Both the position numbers and the translations under genes were made by a program. Source: an uncultured Bacteroides sp. (lineage in GTDB: Bacteria; Bacteroidota; Bacteroidia; Bacteroidales; Bacteroidaceae). From it: a stretch of 64,000 nucleotides of DNA. Each line of letters begins with the position of its first letter. The stretch's first letter is position 1. The notes under the pieces were generated by a model. That model worked only from the letters and a program-made list of their open reading frames with translations. It was not told the DNA's origin and made no database searches. Positions 25,311 to 33,928 of this stretch are shown here, piece by piece. The stretch is taken from contig NZ_CAJLKP010000007.1 of assembly GCF_905207245.1 (NCBI RefSeq), positions 1-64,000 of the forward strand, given 5' to 3'.

Positions 25311-26640
25311 AATACTCATCTATTTTCTCTGCCGCCTTACGTCCGTTAGCCAGCGCATGCACCACGAGGCTTGCACCTCTGGCTGCATCTCCTGCCACGA
25401 ACACATTCTCCGGAAACTCCGGTTGTTCCGGTTTCAGAAAGCCCATAGCCAGCAGTACCATGTCGGCGTCAATGACTTCCTTCTTTCCGGTGGGCTTCAT
25501 GGTGGGGCGTCCACCATCTTGTGCTGCAGACCATTCCACCTCTTCCACTTCTACGCCGCATACTTTGCCGTTCTTCCCAATGAACCGGTTGGAAGCAAGG
25601 CTCCAATGACGGGTACAACCTTCTTCGTGGCTCGAAGTCGTCTTCAGTACAACGGGCCATTGCGGCCAGGGCGTGGAGTCATTGTGCCCTACGGGAGGTT
25701 GTGGCATGATTTCTATCTGAGTCACGCTCACAGCTCCCTGGCGGATGCTCGTGCCGATGCAATCCGACCCGGTATCTCCACCACCGATGACGAGGACTTT
25801 CTTTCCTTTGGCATTCACTAATTTATCCTTCGGAAAGGTCTCTCCGTCAAGGATGTGGTTCTGTTGTGACAACATTTCAAGGGCGAAGTGGATACCTTTC
25901 AATTCGCGTCCGGGGATGGCGAGGTCGCGTGCCTGCGGGGTTCCGGTGCAGATGCAATAGGCATCGAAGCCTGCGGGAAGTTTCTGTACGTCTACCGTTA
26001 CGCCCATCTCAAATTGAATACCTTCGGCTTCGAGCACCCGCATGCGGCGGTCGATTACTGCTTTGTCGAGTTTAAAATTAGGAATACCATAGCGCAATAA
26101 TCCACCGGGCATGGGTTTGCTATCGAAGATAGTTACTTCATATCCCCGGGCATTCAGCCGGCAGGCGGCGGATAATCCGGCAGGACCGGCGCCGATGATG
26201 GCCACCCGCTTTCCGTTGCGTTCGGGAAGGATAGGAGTGATATAGCCCTCACGGAAGGCAGCTTCGGCGATGGCGGCTTCATTCTCGCGGATAGTGACGG
26301 GTTCGTCGCAAGAGAGTTTCAGTACACATGATTTCTCGCAGAGGGCGGGGCAGATGCGTCCTGTGAACTCAGGAAAGTCGTTGGTAGCGGCGAGAACTTC
26401 GTAAGCTTCACGCCACCGGCCTTTATAGAGTGCGTCCTGAAATTCGGGTTGCTTGTTGCCCAGCGGACATGCCCAGTGACAGAAAGGGACACCGCAATCC
26501 ATGCAACGTGACGCCTGAAGTTTGCGGTCGTGGCTGTTCAAAGTCTGTTCCACCTGACTGAAGTCGGTGATGCGTTCGTGGACAGGGCGGTAGCCCGCTT
26601 CCTGCCGTGGTATGGTTAAGAATGCTTTTGGATTTCCCAT
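25300..26640 (-). CDS. gltD: Glutamate synthase small subunit
   Basis: NADPH-oxidising partner of GltB. From the ATG at 26638-26640 it has 446 residues, MGNPKAFLTIPRQEAGYRP being the usual start. The N-terminal cysteines in RCMDCGVPFCHWACPLGN and CPALCEKSCVL hold Fe-S clusters; GAGPAGLSAA binds FAD and VIGGGDTGSDCIG binds NADPH. The frame is open 37 codons further upstream through an AT-rich repeat, giving a hydrophobic extension that is not family-like. It follows gltB. Confidence 0.95.
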   Translation of the reverse strand: MGNPKAFLTIPRQEAGYRPVHERITDFSQVEQTLNSHDRKLQASRCMDCGVPFCHWACPLGNKQPEFQDALYKGRWREAYEVLAATNDFPEFTGRICPALCEKSCVLKLSCDEPVTIRENEAAIAEAAFREGYITPILPERNGKRVAIIGAGPAGLSAACRLNARGYEVTIFDSKPMPGGLLRYGIPNFKLDKAVIDRRMRVLEAEGIQFEMGVTVDVQKLPAGFDAYCICTGTPQARDLAIPGRELKGIHFALEMLSQQNHILDGETFPKDKLVNAKGKKVLVIGGGDTGSDCIGTSIRQGAVSVTQIEIMPQPPVGHNDSTPWPQWPVVLKTTSSHEEGCTRHWSLASNRFIGKNGKVCGVEVEEVEWSAAQDGGRPTMKPTGKKEVIDADMVLLAMGFLKPEQPEFPENVFVAGDAARGASLVVHALANGRKAAEKIDEYLIK

Positions 26641-26647
26641 AATTGGA

Positions 26648-26782
26648 TAAATTGAAAATTGAGAATTAAAAATTAAAAAATGATAGTTGGGAAATTGAGA
26701 ATTGAAAATTAAAAATTGAAAAATAATAGTTCTGATAAAGCATTCTGTCATTTTTTAATTTTTAATTTTCAATTCTCAATTT
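26648..26782. repeat. Palindromic element, AAAATTGAAAATT family, between gltB and gltD
   Basis: Tandem words AAATTGAAAATTGAGAATT and AAAAATTAAAAA repeat at 26648-26680 and 26692-26722, and the inverse TTTTTAATTTTTAATTTTC and AATTCTCAATTTAA lies at 26751-26782. The end abuts the gltB stop codon (26781-26783). The element is open in frame with gltD for 37 codons. Confidence 0.8.
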
Positions 26783-29700
26783 AATAATCGCGTTGCATTT
26801 CCGCAATCTTTTGTTGTAGCTTCCGCATTTGTTCCTCTTGCAGTACTTTTTTGTACTCGATGGGGACTACCTGAATAAACTCATCCACATAGCGGTTCCA
26901 GTCGTCGAGCATCGTGCGTGCCAGACTGGAGCCTGTGTAGAGATAGTGCTGGCGGATAAGCTCGTGCAATTCTTTGCGGTACGAAGCCTCTTCGATGAGT
27001 GAGAGTTCCACCATCTCCATATTGCAGAAATAATCGAAGTTGCCGTCTTTGTTCCAGACGTAAGCCACACCGCCCGACATCCCGGCTGCGAAGTTGCGTC
27101 CTGTAGAGCCGAGGACTACGACACGTCCGCCTGTCATATACTCGCAACAGTGGTCGCCCACGCCCTCCACTACGGCAGTGGCGCCGGAGTTGCGGACGGC
27201 AAAACGTTCGCCTACGCGGCCATTGATATACACTTCGCCGCTTGTAGCACCATAAAGCAAGGTGTTTCCGGCAATGGTATTCTTTTCGGCCTGGAAGTTA
27301 CTGCGCACCGGAGGCAGGACAGCGATGCGTCCGCCCGACAGTCCTTTGCCGAGGTAATCGTTCGCTTCACCTTCCAGCTTGAAGTTAACACCCGCTACAA
27401 GGAATGCGCCGAAACTCTGCCCTGCCGAACCTTTGAACTTCACATTCAGTGTGTGGGCAGGCAGACCTGCTTCGCCATACTTTGCGGCAATGGCACCGGA
27501 GAGCATCGCCCCGCAGGCACGGTCAGTGTTGGCAATGGTGTATTCCAGTGAGATTTCTTTCCGGTTCTCCAGCGTTTCGGCAGCGGCATGCAGCATTTCC
27601 ACATCTTTCACGTGGTCGATGCCATGTTGCTGGTTGATGGTGTGGCGGATGGCAGCATCGTTCGGGATGCGTGCCAGAAGTCTGGAAAAATCAAGAAGCT
27701 CAAATTTGGGATTTCCCTCTATTGCCTTTTCTCTCCTCGTCAACTCATCTCCTTGTCTCCTTGTCTCCTCATCCCCTTGTCCCTTTCTTACGATAAGGTC
27801 CGTCCGCCCGATGATGTCATCCAGACGCTCCACGCCGATTTCAGCAAGATACTCGCGTACTTCCTGCGCCAGGAAGGTGAAGAAGTTTACCAGATATTCG
27901 CTCCGTCCGTGGAAACGCTTGCGCAGTTCTTCGTTCTGTGTTGCCACACCTACAGGACAAGTGTTCTGATGGCATTTGCGCATCATAACACAGCCCAGCA
28001 CAATCAGTGCGCTGGTGGCGAAACCGAATTCTTCAGCTCCCAGCATTGCCATCAGCACGATGTCGCGGCCTGTCTTCAGTTGTCCGTCCACTTGCAGCAT
28101 CACCTGCCCGCGCAGGCCGTTCAGTACAAGTGTCTGTTGCGTCTCGCTCAGCCCAAGTTCAGGCGAAATACCGGCATAGCGGATGCTGGAGGCCGGAGAA
28201 GCCCCCGTTCCCCCTTCTGCACCGGAAATAACGATGAGGTCGGCTTTGGCTTTTGCCACACCTGCGGCAATGGTTCCCACACCACTTTCCGCTACCAGTT
28301 TCACACTGATTTTGGCCCGTGGATTCACATTCTTCAAGTCGAAGATAAGCTGTGCAAGGTCTTCAATGGAGTAAATGTCGTGATGGGGCGGAGGGGAAAT
28401 CAGAGAGATGCCCGGAATGGAATGGCGCGTCTTCGCAATCACCTGATCCACTTTAAAGCCCGGAAGCTGGCCACCTTCGCCCGGTTTTGCACCTTGTGCC
28501 ACTTTGATTTGTATCTCATCGGCATTTACCAGATACTCCGTTGTCACGCCAAAACGTCCGGAAGCTACCTGCTTGATGGCGCTGCGCAAGGAAGTTCCGT
28601 CTTCACGCGGAGCAAAACGGGCACTGTCTTCACCACCTTCGCCGGTGTTGCTGCGGCCATGAATCTTGTTCATGGCAATAGCCATCGCTTCGTGGGCTTC
28701 CTTGCTGATGGAGCCGTAGCTCATGGCACCCGTCACGAAGCGGTGCATGATGCTTTCTGCCGGTTCCACTTTGTCAATGGGTATCGGGCTATGACGGAAA
28801 TCAAGAAAATCTCTTAGAAAGATAGGTGCTTCCTTTTCGTCCACCAACCGGGTAAATTCCTTGAACTTCTTATAGCTGCCCAATCTTGTAGCCAATTGCA
28901 GGGTTGAGATGGTTTCCGGATTCCAGGCATGCTTTTCACCATCCTTGCGGAAGGCGTACAAGCCGGAATGAGGTAATGAAGAATTCTTCATTCCTCGTTC
29001 TTCATTTCTCATTATATCGTGCATTGCTATCGCATCACGTGCCACCTCATCCAGGCGGATACCGCCAATAGTGGATTTCAATCCGCCGAAATAAGCATTG
29101 CTCAGTTCTTCGCTCAATCCTACCGCCTCGAATATCTTCGCTCCCCGGTAGGAGCGGATGGTTGAAATCCCCATCTTACTCATGATTTTGAATAATCCCT
29201 TGCAGATGGACTTGATGTATTTCTTCTCTGCCGTAACATAGTCCAACTGGATATCTTTCTTAGCTACCAGCCTGTCTATTATTGCAAATGCCATGTACGG
29301 ATTCAGTGCACTGGCACCAAAGCCCAGCAACAGAGCGGCATGCATCACTTCGCGTATCTCACCGCTTTCCACTACCAGTGCCGTCTGTACGCGTTTTCCT
29401 ACCGAAATGAGGTGATGGTGCACGGCACTGACAGCCAGCAATGAAGGGATGGCTGCATGGGTGGCGTCCACATCACGGTCGGTCAGTACAATGTAGTTTA
29501 CACCTTCGCTGACGGATTCTTCCGCCTGTTTGCAAAGGGTGGCGAGTGCTTCCTGCAACCCGGCGCGTCCTTTGGATGCCTCGAACAGCATGGGCAGTTT
29601 CACCGTCTTGAAACCTTTGTAGCGGATGTTGCAAAGGATGTCCAGTTGTGCATTGCTCAAGATGGGATGATTGAGGCGCACCATCTTGCAGTGGTTTTCG

Positions 29701-31421
29701 CTGGGTGTGAGGATATTCATGCCCACGGCGCCGATGTATTCCGTCAGTGACATCACCAATTCCTCTCGTATCGGGTCGATGGGTGGGTTGGTGACTTGTG
29801 CGAATTGCTGGCGGAAATAATTATATAGAAGTTGTGGTTTATCAGAGAGTACGGCAAGCGGCGTGTCGTTACCCATAGAGTTGATGGGTTCGGCACCCGT
29901 GGTACACATGGGGACGATGAGGCGCTCAACGTCTTCCTTGGAATAGCCGAAGGTGCGCAGCATGCGGTGATAATCGGGTACTGAGTGCTCCACTTTACGG
30001 CCGCTTTTCAGCTCATCCAGTTCAATGCGGTTCGTTGCCAGCCAACTGCGATAAGGTTTGGCTTCGGCAAGTTGCTTTTTCAGTTCACCATCGTAGTAAA
30101 TTTCTCCCTTCTCAGTGTCCACCAATAATATCTTGCCTGGTTGTAGGCGACCTTTTTCCTTGATGTCTCCCGGTTCGAAGTCCATGACGCCTACTTCGCT
30201 TGCCACCACCATCATATCGTTGTGTGTGATGAGGTAGCGTGCCGGACGCAATCCGTTACGGTCGAGCATGCCGCCTGCAAAACGTCCGTCGCTGAACAGC
30301 AGTGCGGCGGGGCCATCCCATGGTTCCATCAGGATGGAATGGTATTCGTAGAAGGCTTTCAGGTCTTCGCTGATGGGGTTCTTTTCGTTGAAGGATTCCG
30401 GTACCAGCATAGCCATGGCGTGTGGCAAGCTCATGCCGGACATCACGAGGAATTCCAGCACATTGTCCAGTGAGGCACTGTCGCTCATGCCCGGCTGAAT
30501 GATAGGGCGTATCTCTTTGATATCGCCCAGCGAAGGAGAGGAGAGCACACTTTCGCGAGCCTCCATCCAGCCACGGTTGCCGCGAATGGTGTTGATTTCA
30601 CCATTGTGCGCCAGGAGGCGGAAGGGCTGTGCCAGTCCCCAAGTGGGGAAGGTGTTGGTGCTGAAACGGGAGTGTACCAGTGCCAGTCCGCTGGTGAAAT
30701 AACTGTTGGTCAGGTCGGGGAAGTAGTTGCGCAGTTGCAGCGAAGAGAGCATACCTTTATAAATGATGTTCTTTGTGGACAGTGAGACGATGTAGAAATC
30801 CTCCCGTGTCGGGATGTCCCCCTTGCGCACTTTGTTCTCTATTCTTTTCCTTATTATGTAGAGCTTACGGTCTGCCGTTTCGCTTTCCGTAAATCCGGTG
30901 ATGAAAATTTGTTTGATGTCCGGTTCGTTGGCAAGTGCTGCTTCACCCAATATTTCGGGGCAGGAGGGCACGTTGCGCAGGTGCATCAGCGTCAATCCTT
31001 CTTTTTCAATCTCTTCGATGATGATGCTCAGAATGGCTGACTGGGCTTTTTCGTCCTTAGGCAGGAACAGAAGTCCTGTGCCGTACTTTCCCTTTTCGGG
31101 AACGGGGATGCCTTGCAAGAGAATAAATTCATGCGGTATTTGCAGCATGATTCCTGCGCCGTCTCCGGTTTTGTTGTCCGCACCTTCCGCACCGCGATGT
31201 CGCATATTCTCTAATACTTTTAATGCCGATTCCACCAACTCGTGCGATTTACCTCCGTGAATATTCACCAGCATACCCACACCACAAGCATCATGCTCGT
31301 TTTCTGCGTCATACAAACCCAACTGTTTGGGCTGTTGCCGGCAAACGGACCGGTGTTTCTGTTCGGTTCTTGGTTGACCAGCCTTTTCCTTTGTTTTGTT
31401 GTTAAAAAGTTCTTCTTTCAT
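26781..31421 (-). CDS. gltB: Glutamate synthase large subunit, with two in-frame repeat insertions
   Basis: Transfers the glutamine amide to 2-oxoglutarate. 1546 residues: a propeptide of about 45 residues before Cys46 (DACGVGML, class II amidotransferase), a central domain, the FMN-binding synthase domain (NTGEGGEDSARF, SGAEGGTGASPASSIR, and Fe-S cysteines in RKCHQNTCPVGVAT) and the C-terminal GXGXG helix. Two stretches do not belong to the family: about residues 802-818 in the central domain and about 1212-1230 after the FMN domain; both are translated copies of intergenic repeats (28967-29014, 27731-27785). The active-site motifs are intact. Confidence 0.96.
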   Translation of the reverse strand: MKEELFNNKTKEKAGQPRTEQKHRSVCRQQPKQLGLYDAENEHDACGVGMLVNIHGGKSHELVESALKVLENMRHRGAEGADNKTGDGAGIMLQIPHEFILLQGIPVPEKGKYGTGLLFLPKDEKAQSAILSIIIEEIEKEGLTLMHLRNVPSCPEILGEAALANEPDIKQIFITGFTESETADRKLYIIRKRIENKVRKGDIPTREDFYIVSLSTKNIIYKGMLSSLQLRNYFPDLTNSYFTSGLALVHSRFSTNTFPTWGLAQPFRLLAHNGEINTIRGNRGWMEARESVLSSPSLGDIKEIRPIIQPGMSDSASLDNVLEFLVMSGMSLPHAMAMLVPESFNEKNPISEDLKAFYEYHSILMEPWDGPAALLFSDGRFAGGMLDRNGLRPARYLITHNDMMVVASEVGVMDFEPGDIKEKGRLQPGKILLVDTEKGEIYYDGELKKQLAEAKPYRSWLATNRIELDELKSGRKVEHSVPDYHRMLRTFGYSKEDVERLIVPMCTTGAEPINSMGNDTPLAVLSDKPQLLYNYFRQQFAQVTNPPIDPIREELVMSLTEYIGAVGMNILTPSENHCKMVRLNHPILSNAQLDILCNIRYKGFKTVKLPMLFEASKGRAGLQEALATLCKQAEESVSEGVNYIVLTDRDVDATHAAIPSLLAVSAVHHHLISVGKRVQTALVVESGEIREVMHAALLLGFGASALNPYMAFAIIDRLVAKKDIQLDYVTAEKKYIKSICKGLFKIMSKMGISTIRSYRGAKIFEAVGLSEELSNAYFGGLKSTIGGIRLDEVARDAIAMHDIMRNEERGMKNSSLPHSGLYAFRKDGEKHAWNPETISTLQLATRLGSYKKFKEFTRLVDEKEAPIFLRDFLDFRHSPIPIDKVEPAESIMHRFVTGAMSYGSISKEAHEAMAIAMNKIHGRSNTGEGGEDSARFAPREDGTSLRSAIKQVASGRFGVTTEYLVNADEIQIKVAQGAKPGEGGQLPGFKVDQVIAKTRHSIPGISLISPPPHHDIYSIEDLAQLIFDLKNVNPRAKISVKLVAESGVGTIAAGVAKAKADLIVISGAEGGTGASPASSIRYAGISPELGLSETQQTLVLNGLRGQVMLQVDGQLKTGRDIVLMAMLGAEEFGFATSALIVLGCVMMRKCHQNTCPVGVATQNEELRKRFHGRSEYLVNFFTFLAQEVREYLAEIGVERLDDIIGRTDLIVRKGQGDEETRRQGDELTRREKAIEGNPKFELLDFSRLLARIPNDAAIRHTINQQHGIDHVKDVEMLHAAAETLENRKEISLEYTIANTDRACGAMLSGAIAAKYGEAGLPAHTLNVKFKGSAGQSFGAFLVAGVNFKLEGEANDYLGKGLSGGRIAVLPPVRSNFQAEKNTIAGNTLLYGATSGEVYINGRVGERFAVRNSGATAVVEGVGDHCCEYMTGGRVVVLGSTGRNFAAGMSGGVAYVWNKDGNFDYFCNMEMVELSLIEEASYRKELHELIRQHYLYTGSSLARTMLDDWNRYVDEFIQVVPIEYKKVLQEEQMRKLQQKIAEMQRDY
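27731..27785. repeat. One-armed TTGACAAGG-family element inside gltB
   Basis: TCGTCAACTCATCTCCTTG, TCTCCTTGTCTCC and TCATCCCCTTGTCCC are the inverted words of the family. No forward arm is present. The stretch is read in frame in gltB as a Gly, Asp, Glu and Arg-rich segment near residues 1212-1230, very similar to the one in asnB. Confidence 0.85.
28967..29014. repeat. Short GAAGAATGAA-family palindrome inside gltB
   Basis: AATGAGGTAATGAAGAA is followed directly by TTCTTCATTCCTCG and TTCTTCATTTCTCATT, so the arms meet without a core. It is read in frame in gltB (about residues 802-818, RNEERGMKNSS and following) between blocks that are otherwise family-like. Confidence 0.85.
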
Positions 31422-31478
31422 CCTATTTGATTTACTTTATTCTGTGGTAATACTTGTTATTGCTATCAAATTGTTTGG

Positions 31479-31486
31479 CAAAGATA
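31479..31486 (-). promoter_or_regulatory. Probable -7 box of the gltB operon
   Basis: TATCTTTG on the minus strand matches TAnnTTTG about 58 bp before the gltB start. A possible TTG -33 lies 22 bp upstream. The rest of the 31422-31654 gap shows no further feature. Confidence 0.5.
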
Positions 31487-31654
31487 TTATTTTGGTTTCA
31501 AAATGATGCAATAGTGGAGGGGATTCTAACTTGTAAAATTCCTACTAATAGGGATTGTGTTCTGGATTGAAAGAAAAACACTGTATTTTATTCTGTATTG
31601 TAATTAAAACTATGTGTATTTGTAATATATTATAAGTTATTCTGCCCTATATTA

Positions 31655-32284
31655 TCAGAATCTATATCCCAATCCTATCTTCAAAGTGGGGCGTATACTC
31701 GAAGTGCCGTTGGTCGAGCCATTATATCCTACACCTCCCGCCAGATCAAGCAGAAAATGTTTCCATACTCTGCGGAATCCCCAGTAGGGGGTGATGGTGT
31801 AAATGGATGCTGCTTTCCACCCATTTGTAATGGCTATCGGGAAGGAATAGCCGAAGTTTACCGACAGATAGCCTCCTGAATTGCCAAAAGTGCGTTTATC
31901 TTTCCGGTGCCGTTTTTGCAAATTGTAGTAAAAGCGTGGTTCTATGGCAATATCTCCAGTTACCAGATGATAGTCTTTCGTCGAGAAATAAAATCCATTG
32001 TCTGAGTCCATCTCCAGGCCCAATAATTTCCCATATGAGTAGGAGCTGCCTGCACTGAATACAAGGGTTGCCCGGGGAGCAAAAGCATATTCATAACTAT
32101 AAGCCAAGCCAATGCCGTTTAAAAGAATGCTATGTCCTGAGACGGTGGTACTTTGTGCCGATTTATCGCCTTTTTTATCTTGTGGGTGTGCATAAGCAGG
32201 TATGCTTAGTTGGAACATAATGAGTATAATCATTGCATAGCCGATGGCGGGCAGATGATGACGGAGGCTTTCTTCTTTTTTCAT
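31655..32284 (-). CDS. Predicted outer-membrane beta-barrel protein, unknown function
   Basis: A 209-residue protein with an N-terminal signal segment (about residues 14-32, ending PAYAHP) and then a soluble linker rich in Lys, Asp and Ser. The rest alternates polar and hydrophobic residues with many Gly and aromatic residues, and the chain ends in GYRF, a terminal aromatic typical of outer-membrane barrels. I do not recognise a specific family. It is monocistronic, with AT-rich flanks. Confidence 0.6.
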   Translation of the reverse strand: MKKEESLRHHLPAIGYAMIILIMFQLSIPAYAHPQDKKGDKSAQSTTVSGHSILLNGIGLAYSYEYAFAPRATLVFSAGSSYSYGKLLGLEMDSDNGFYFSTKDYHLVTGDIAIEPRFYYNLQKRHRKDKRTFGNSGGYLSVNFGYSFPIAITNGWKAASIYTITPYWGFRRVWKHFLLDLAGGVGYNGSTNGTSSIRPTLKIGLGYRF

Positions 32285-32384
32285 ATAGTCTCTTTTTAAG
32301 TTAATAAATTAAGTATTTATCTATAAAGACATGGAGAAGTGCAAAACTCCCTACTGCTGAAGTGAAATTTCAAAACCAGAATTA

Positions 32385-32639
32385 ATGAATAGTATCCTGT
32401 GGGATCTTTTCGGTTCACGGGCCAAGGGAAATTATAAACCCGGCTCTGACGTCGATCTTGCGGTAAAAGGTCCGATTTCTAAAGATGTATTATCCGCTTT
32501 ACTCACAGCTTTTGAAGATTCTATATTGCCTTATTTCTTTGATGTGGTGATCTATGAACACATCACGAACGAAGCACTAAAAGAGCACATCGACCGGGTA
32601 GGTATAAGTATCTACAAACCTTTCATAATATTTTCATAA
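32385..32639 (+). pseudogene. Truncated MNT-type nucleotidyltransferase domain
   Basis: The 84-residue frame carries FGSRAKGNYKPGSDVDLAVKG, the GSxxxG and DxD signature of the minimal nucleotidyltransferases that act as antitoxins to HEPN toxins. The family normally has about 25 more residues before FGSRA; here the frame upstream of the ATG runs only 16 codons to a TGA without another start. No HEPN partner gene follows; repeat arrays begin 56 bp downstream. The domain core is intact, so a short functional protein cannot be excluded, but a decayed remnant is more likely. Confidence 0.6.
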
Positions 32640-32694
32640 AGGGGAGTGAATCGTGTCTTTATCCCAAAGAAGGAGTAGAGCAATGGTAGTTCAT

Positions 32695-32748
32695 ATTGCC
32701 AAATTGCCACGTTGCCAAATTGCCAATACGTTAGTCCGTGGCAATTTT
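32695..32748. repeat. Tandem 8-bp array, RTTGCCAM words
   Basis: Four consecutive 8-bp words ATTGCCAA, ATTGCCAC, GTTGCCAA, ATTGCCAA at 32695-32726 are followed after 13 bp by an inverted GGCAATTTT. The same words in inverse order occur at 33649-33680, on the other side of lspA. Confidence 0.85.
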
Positions 32749-32757
32749 ATAAAGTAT

Positions 32758-32896
32758 ATGCTCCGTAGTATCTCCGTACCATCTCCGTGTAATCTCCATA
32801 TTATCTCCGTATCCGGTCCGTATCAACTCCGTACCATCTCTCTTCCTATAGATACGGAGCAGGTACGGAGTTGGTACGGACCGGATACGGAGATGG
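32758..32896. repeat. Palindromic element, ATCTCCGTACC words, at the lspA stop
   Basis: About seven forward words of 10-12 bp (ATCTCCGTACC, ATCTCCGTGTA, ATCTCCATATT, GGTCCGTATCA, ACTCCGTACC) up to about 32850 are followed by four inverted words (GATACGGAGCA, GGTACGGAGTT, GGTACGGACC, GGATACGGAGATGG). The end touches the lspA stop codon (32897-32899). The individual words differ slightly, but both arms match each other closely near the centre. Confidence 0.85.
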
Positions 32897-33547
32897 TTAT
32901 TTCTTTAAGAGTCTCTTAAACTCAGTTTTTACCAGGAGGAAACTGTTATTAAAGCTTTTCAAGTAGAAAAGAGCCAGAATGAATATTCCACAACTGATAG
33001 CCGCATCTGCAATGTTGAACACCGGACTAAAGAACAGGAAATGATTTCCTCCTATGAATGGTATCCAATCAGGCCAGTTGAATTCAAAAAGAGGAAAGTG
33101 GAGCATATCTACCACTTTTCCATATAGCCAGTCGGCATACCCATGTCCCAAGGGTACAAATGTTGCAATCTCAGTGAATGTACTCTTACTGAAAATAACA
33201 CCATAAAATATACTGTCGATGATATTGCCAATGGCTCCGTCCAGTATCAATGAGAAGCAGGCAATGTAGCCACGCTTGTAGTCAGCCTTCGCGAGTATGG
33301 AAATATACCATATGATCACACCGGAAAATAAGATACGCAAAACAGTTTGAATAAGTTTAGGCATTATCTGCATTCCGAAAGCCATGCCGTTGTTTTCTAC
33401 AAAATGAATATAAAACCAGTCGGTGATGCGGATACTCTCGCCATAGTTCATATTTGTTTTAACCTCTATCTTTACGATTTGGTCAATAATTAAAACTCCC
33501 AATACAATAAGAACAGAAAAATATCCTTTGGAAAAAGCACTCTTCAT
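32897..33547 (-). CDS. lspA: Lipoprotein signal peptidase (LspA family)
   Basis: Aspartyl protease of the inner membrane that removes signal peptides from prolipoproteins. The 216-residue protein has four hydrophobic helices. The family blocks are NNGMAFGM, LDGAIGNIIDSIFYGVI (first catalytic Asp) and VFNIADAAISCG (second catalytic Asp). The loop between helices 3 and 4 (ATFVPLGHGYADWLYGK and following) is longer than in E. coli LspA (164 residues), as is common in Bacteroidetes. It is monocistronic and surrounded by repeat arrays on both sides. Confidence 0.88.
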   Translation of the reverse strand: MKSAFSKGYFSVLIVLGVLIIDQIVKIEVKTNMNYGESIRITDWFYIHFVENNGMAFGMQIMPKLIQTVLRILFSGVIIWYISILAKADYKRGYIACFSLILDGAIGNIIDSIFYGVIFSKSTFTEIATFVPLGHGYADWLYGKVVDMLHFPLFEFNWPDWIPFIGGNHFLFFSPVFNIADAAISCGIFILALFYLKSFNNSFLLVKTEFKRLLKK

Positions 33548-33629
33548 ATTTAATATAGTGTTGTTTATATGCTACTTCTTTAATATATGCCCCAAATGTA
33601 CGAATTATATTTGATTATATGACAAGTAG

Positions 33630-33680
33630 ATTGCCACGCCTATAAAAATGGCAACGTGGCAACGTGGCAATTTGGCAATA
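33630..33680. repeat. Tandem 8-bp array, inverse of the array at 32695
   Basis: ATTGCCAC at 33630-33637 is followed by four inverted words TGGCAACG, TGGCAACG, TGGCAATT, TGGCAATA at 33649-33680. Taken with 32695-32726 it brackets lspA as inverted repeats about 950 bp apart. Confidence 0.85.
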
Positions 33681-33892
33681 TGGGATGTGTCCATCTTGTC
33701 GGATTGGAAGAATTTTCCGCTATCTCCTTTCAATATAGAACTAAACTTCTTTTGCTTGATATGAATTCGTAATTAAAAGCCTTTTGCTTTAATAAGTTTG
33801 TTTTTGTTAACGTTTTGATATAAAAATAACTTTTTTCTATTCTTTTGATAAATAAATTGAGGAAACATGAACTTTATGTTCTTGAGAATACT

Positions 33893-33900
33893 TATCTTTG
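33893..33900 (+). promoter_or_regulatory. Probable -7 box of glmS
   Basis: TATCTTTG matches TAnnTTTG and lies 29 bp before the GlmS ATG. A longer frame starting with TTG at 33845 would cross this box, which argues for the ATG at 33929. Confidence 0.6.
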
Positions 33901-33928
33901 CAGCGCAGAATTAAATACTGAATATATT

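Larger units (their letters stand above)
33548..33928. other. Gene-free stretch between lspA and glmS
   Basis: It holds the divergent upstream regions of lspA and glmS, an inverted RTTGCCAM array at 33630-33680 and the glmS -7 box at 33893-33900. I see no gene. No glmS ribozyme is recognisable. Confidence 0.6.

Noticed and set aside
27588..28817. 409-codon frame opposite gltB
   Set aside because: Antisense shadow of the FMN domain of GltB; no signal or motif of its own.
32653..32919. 88-codon plus-strand frame
   Set aside because: It consists almost wholly of the RTTGCCAM and ATCTCCGTACC repeat words, so its openness is a by-product of the repeats.
33548..33928. glmS ribozyme or riboswitch upstream of glmS
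   Set aside because: No conserved ribozyme core seen; the region is a promoter plus a repeat array.
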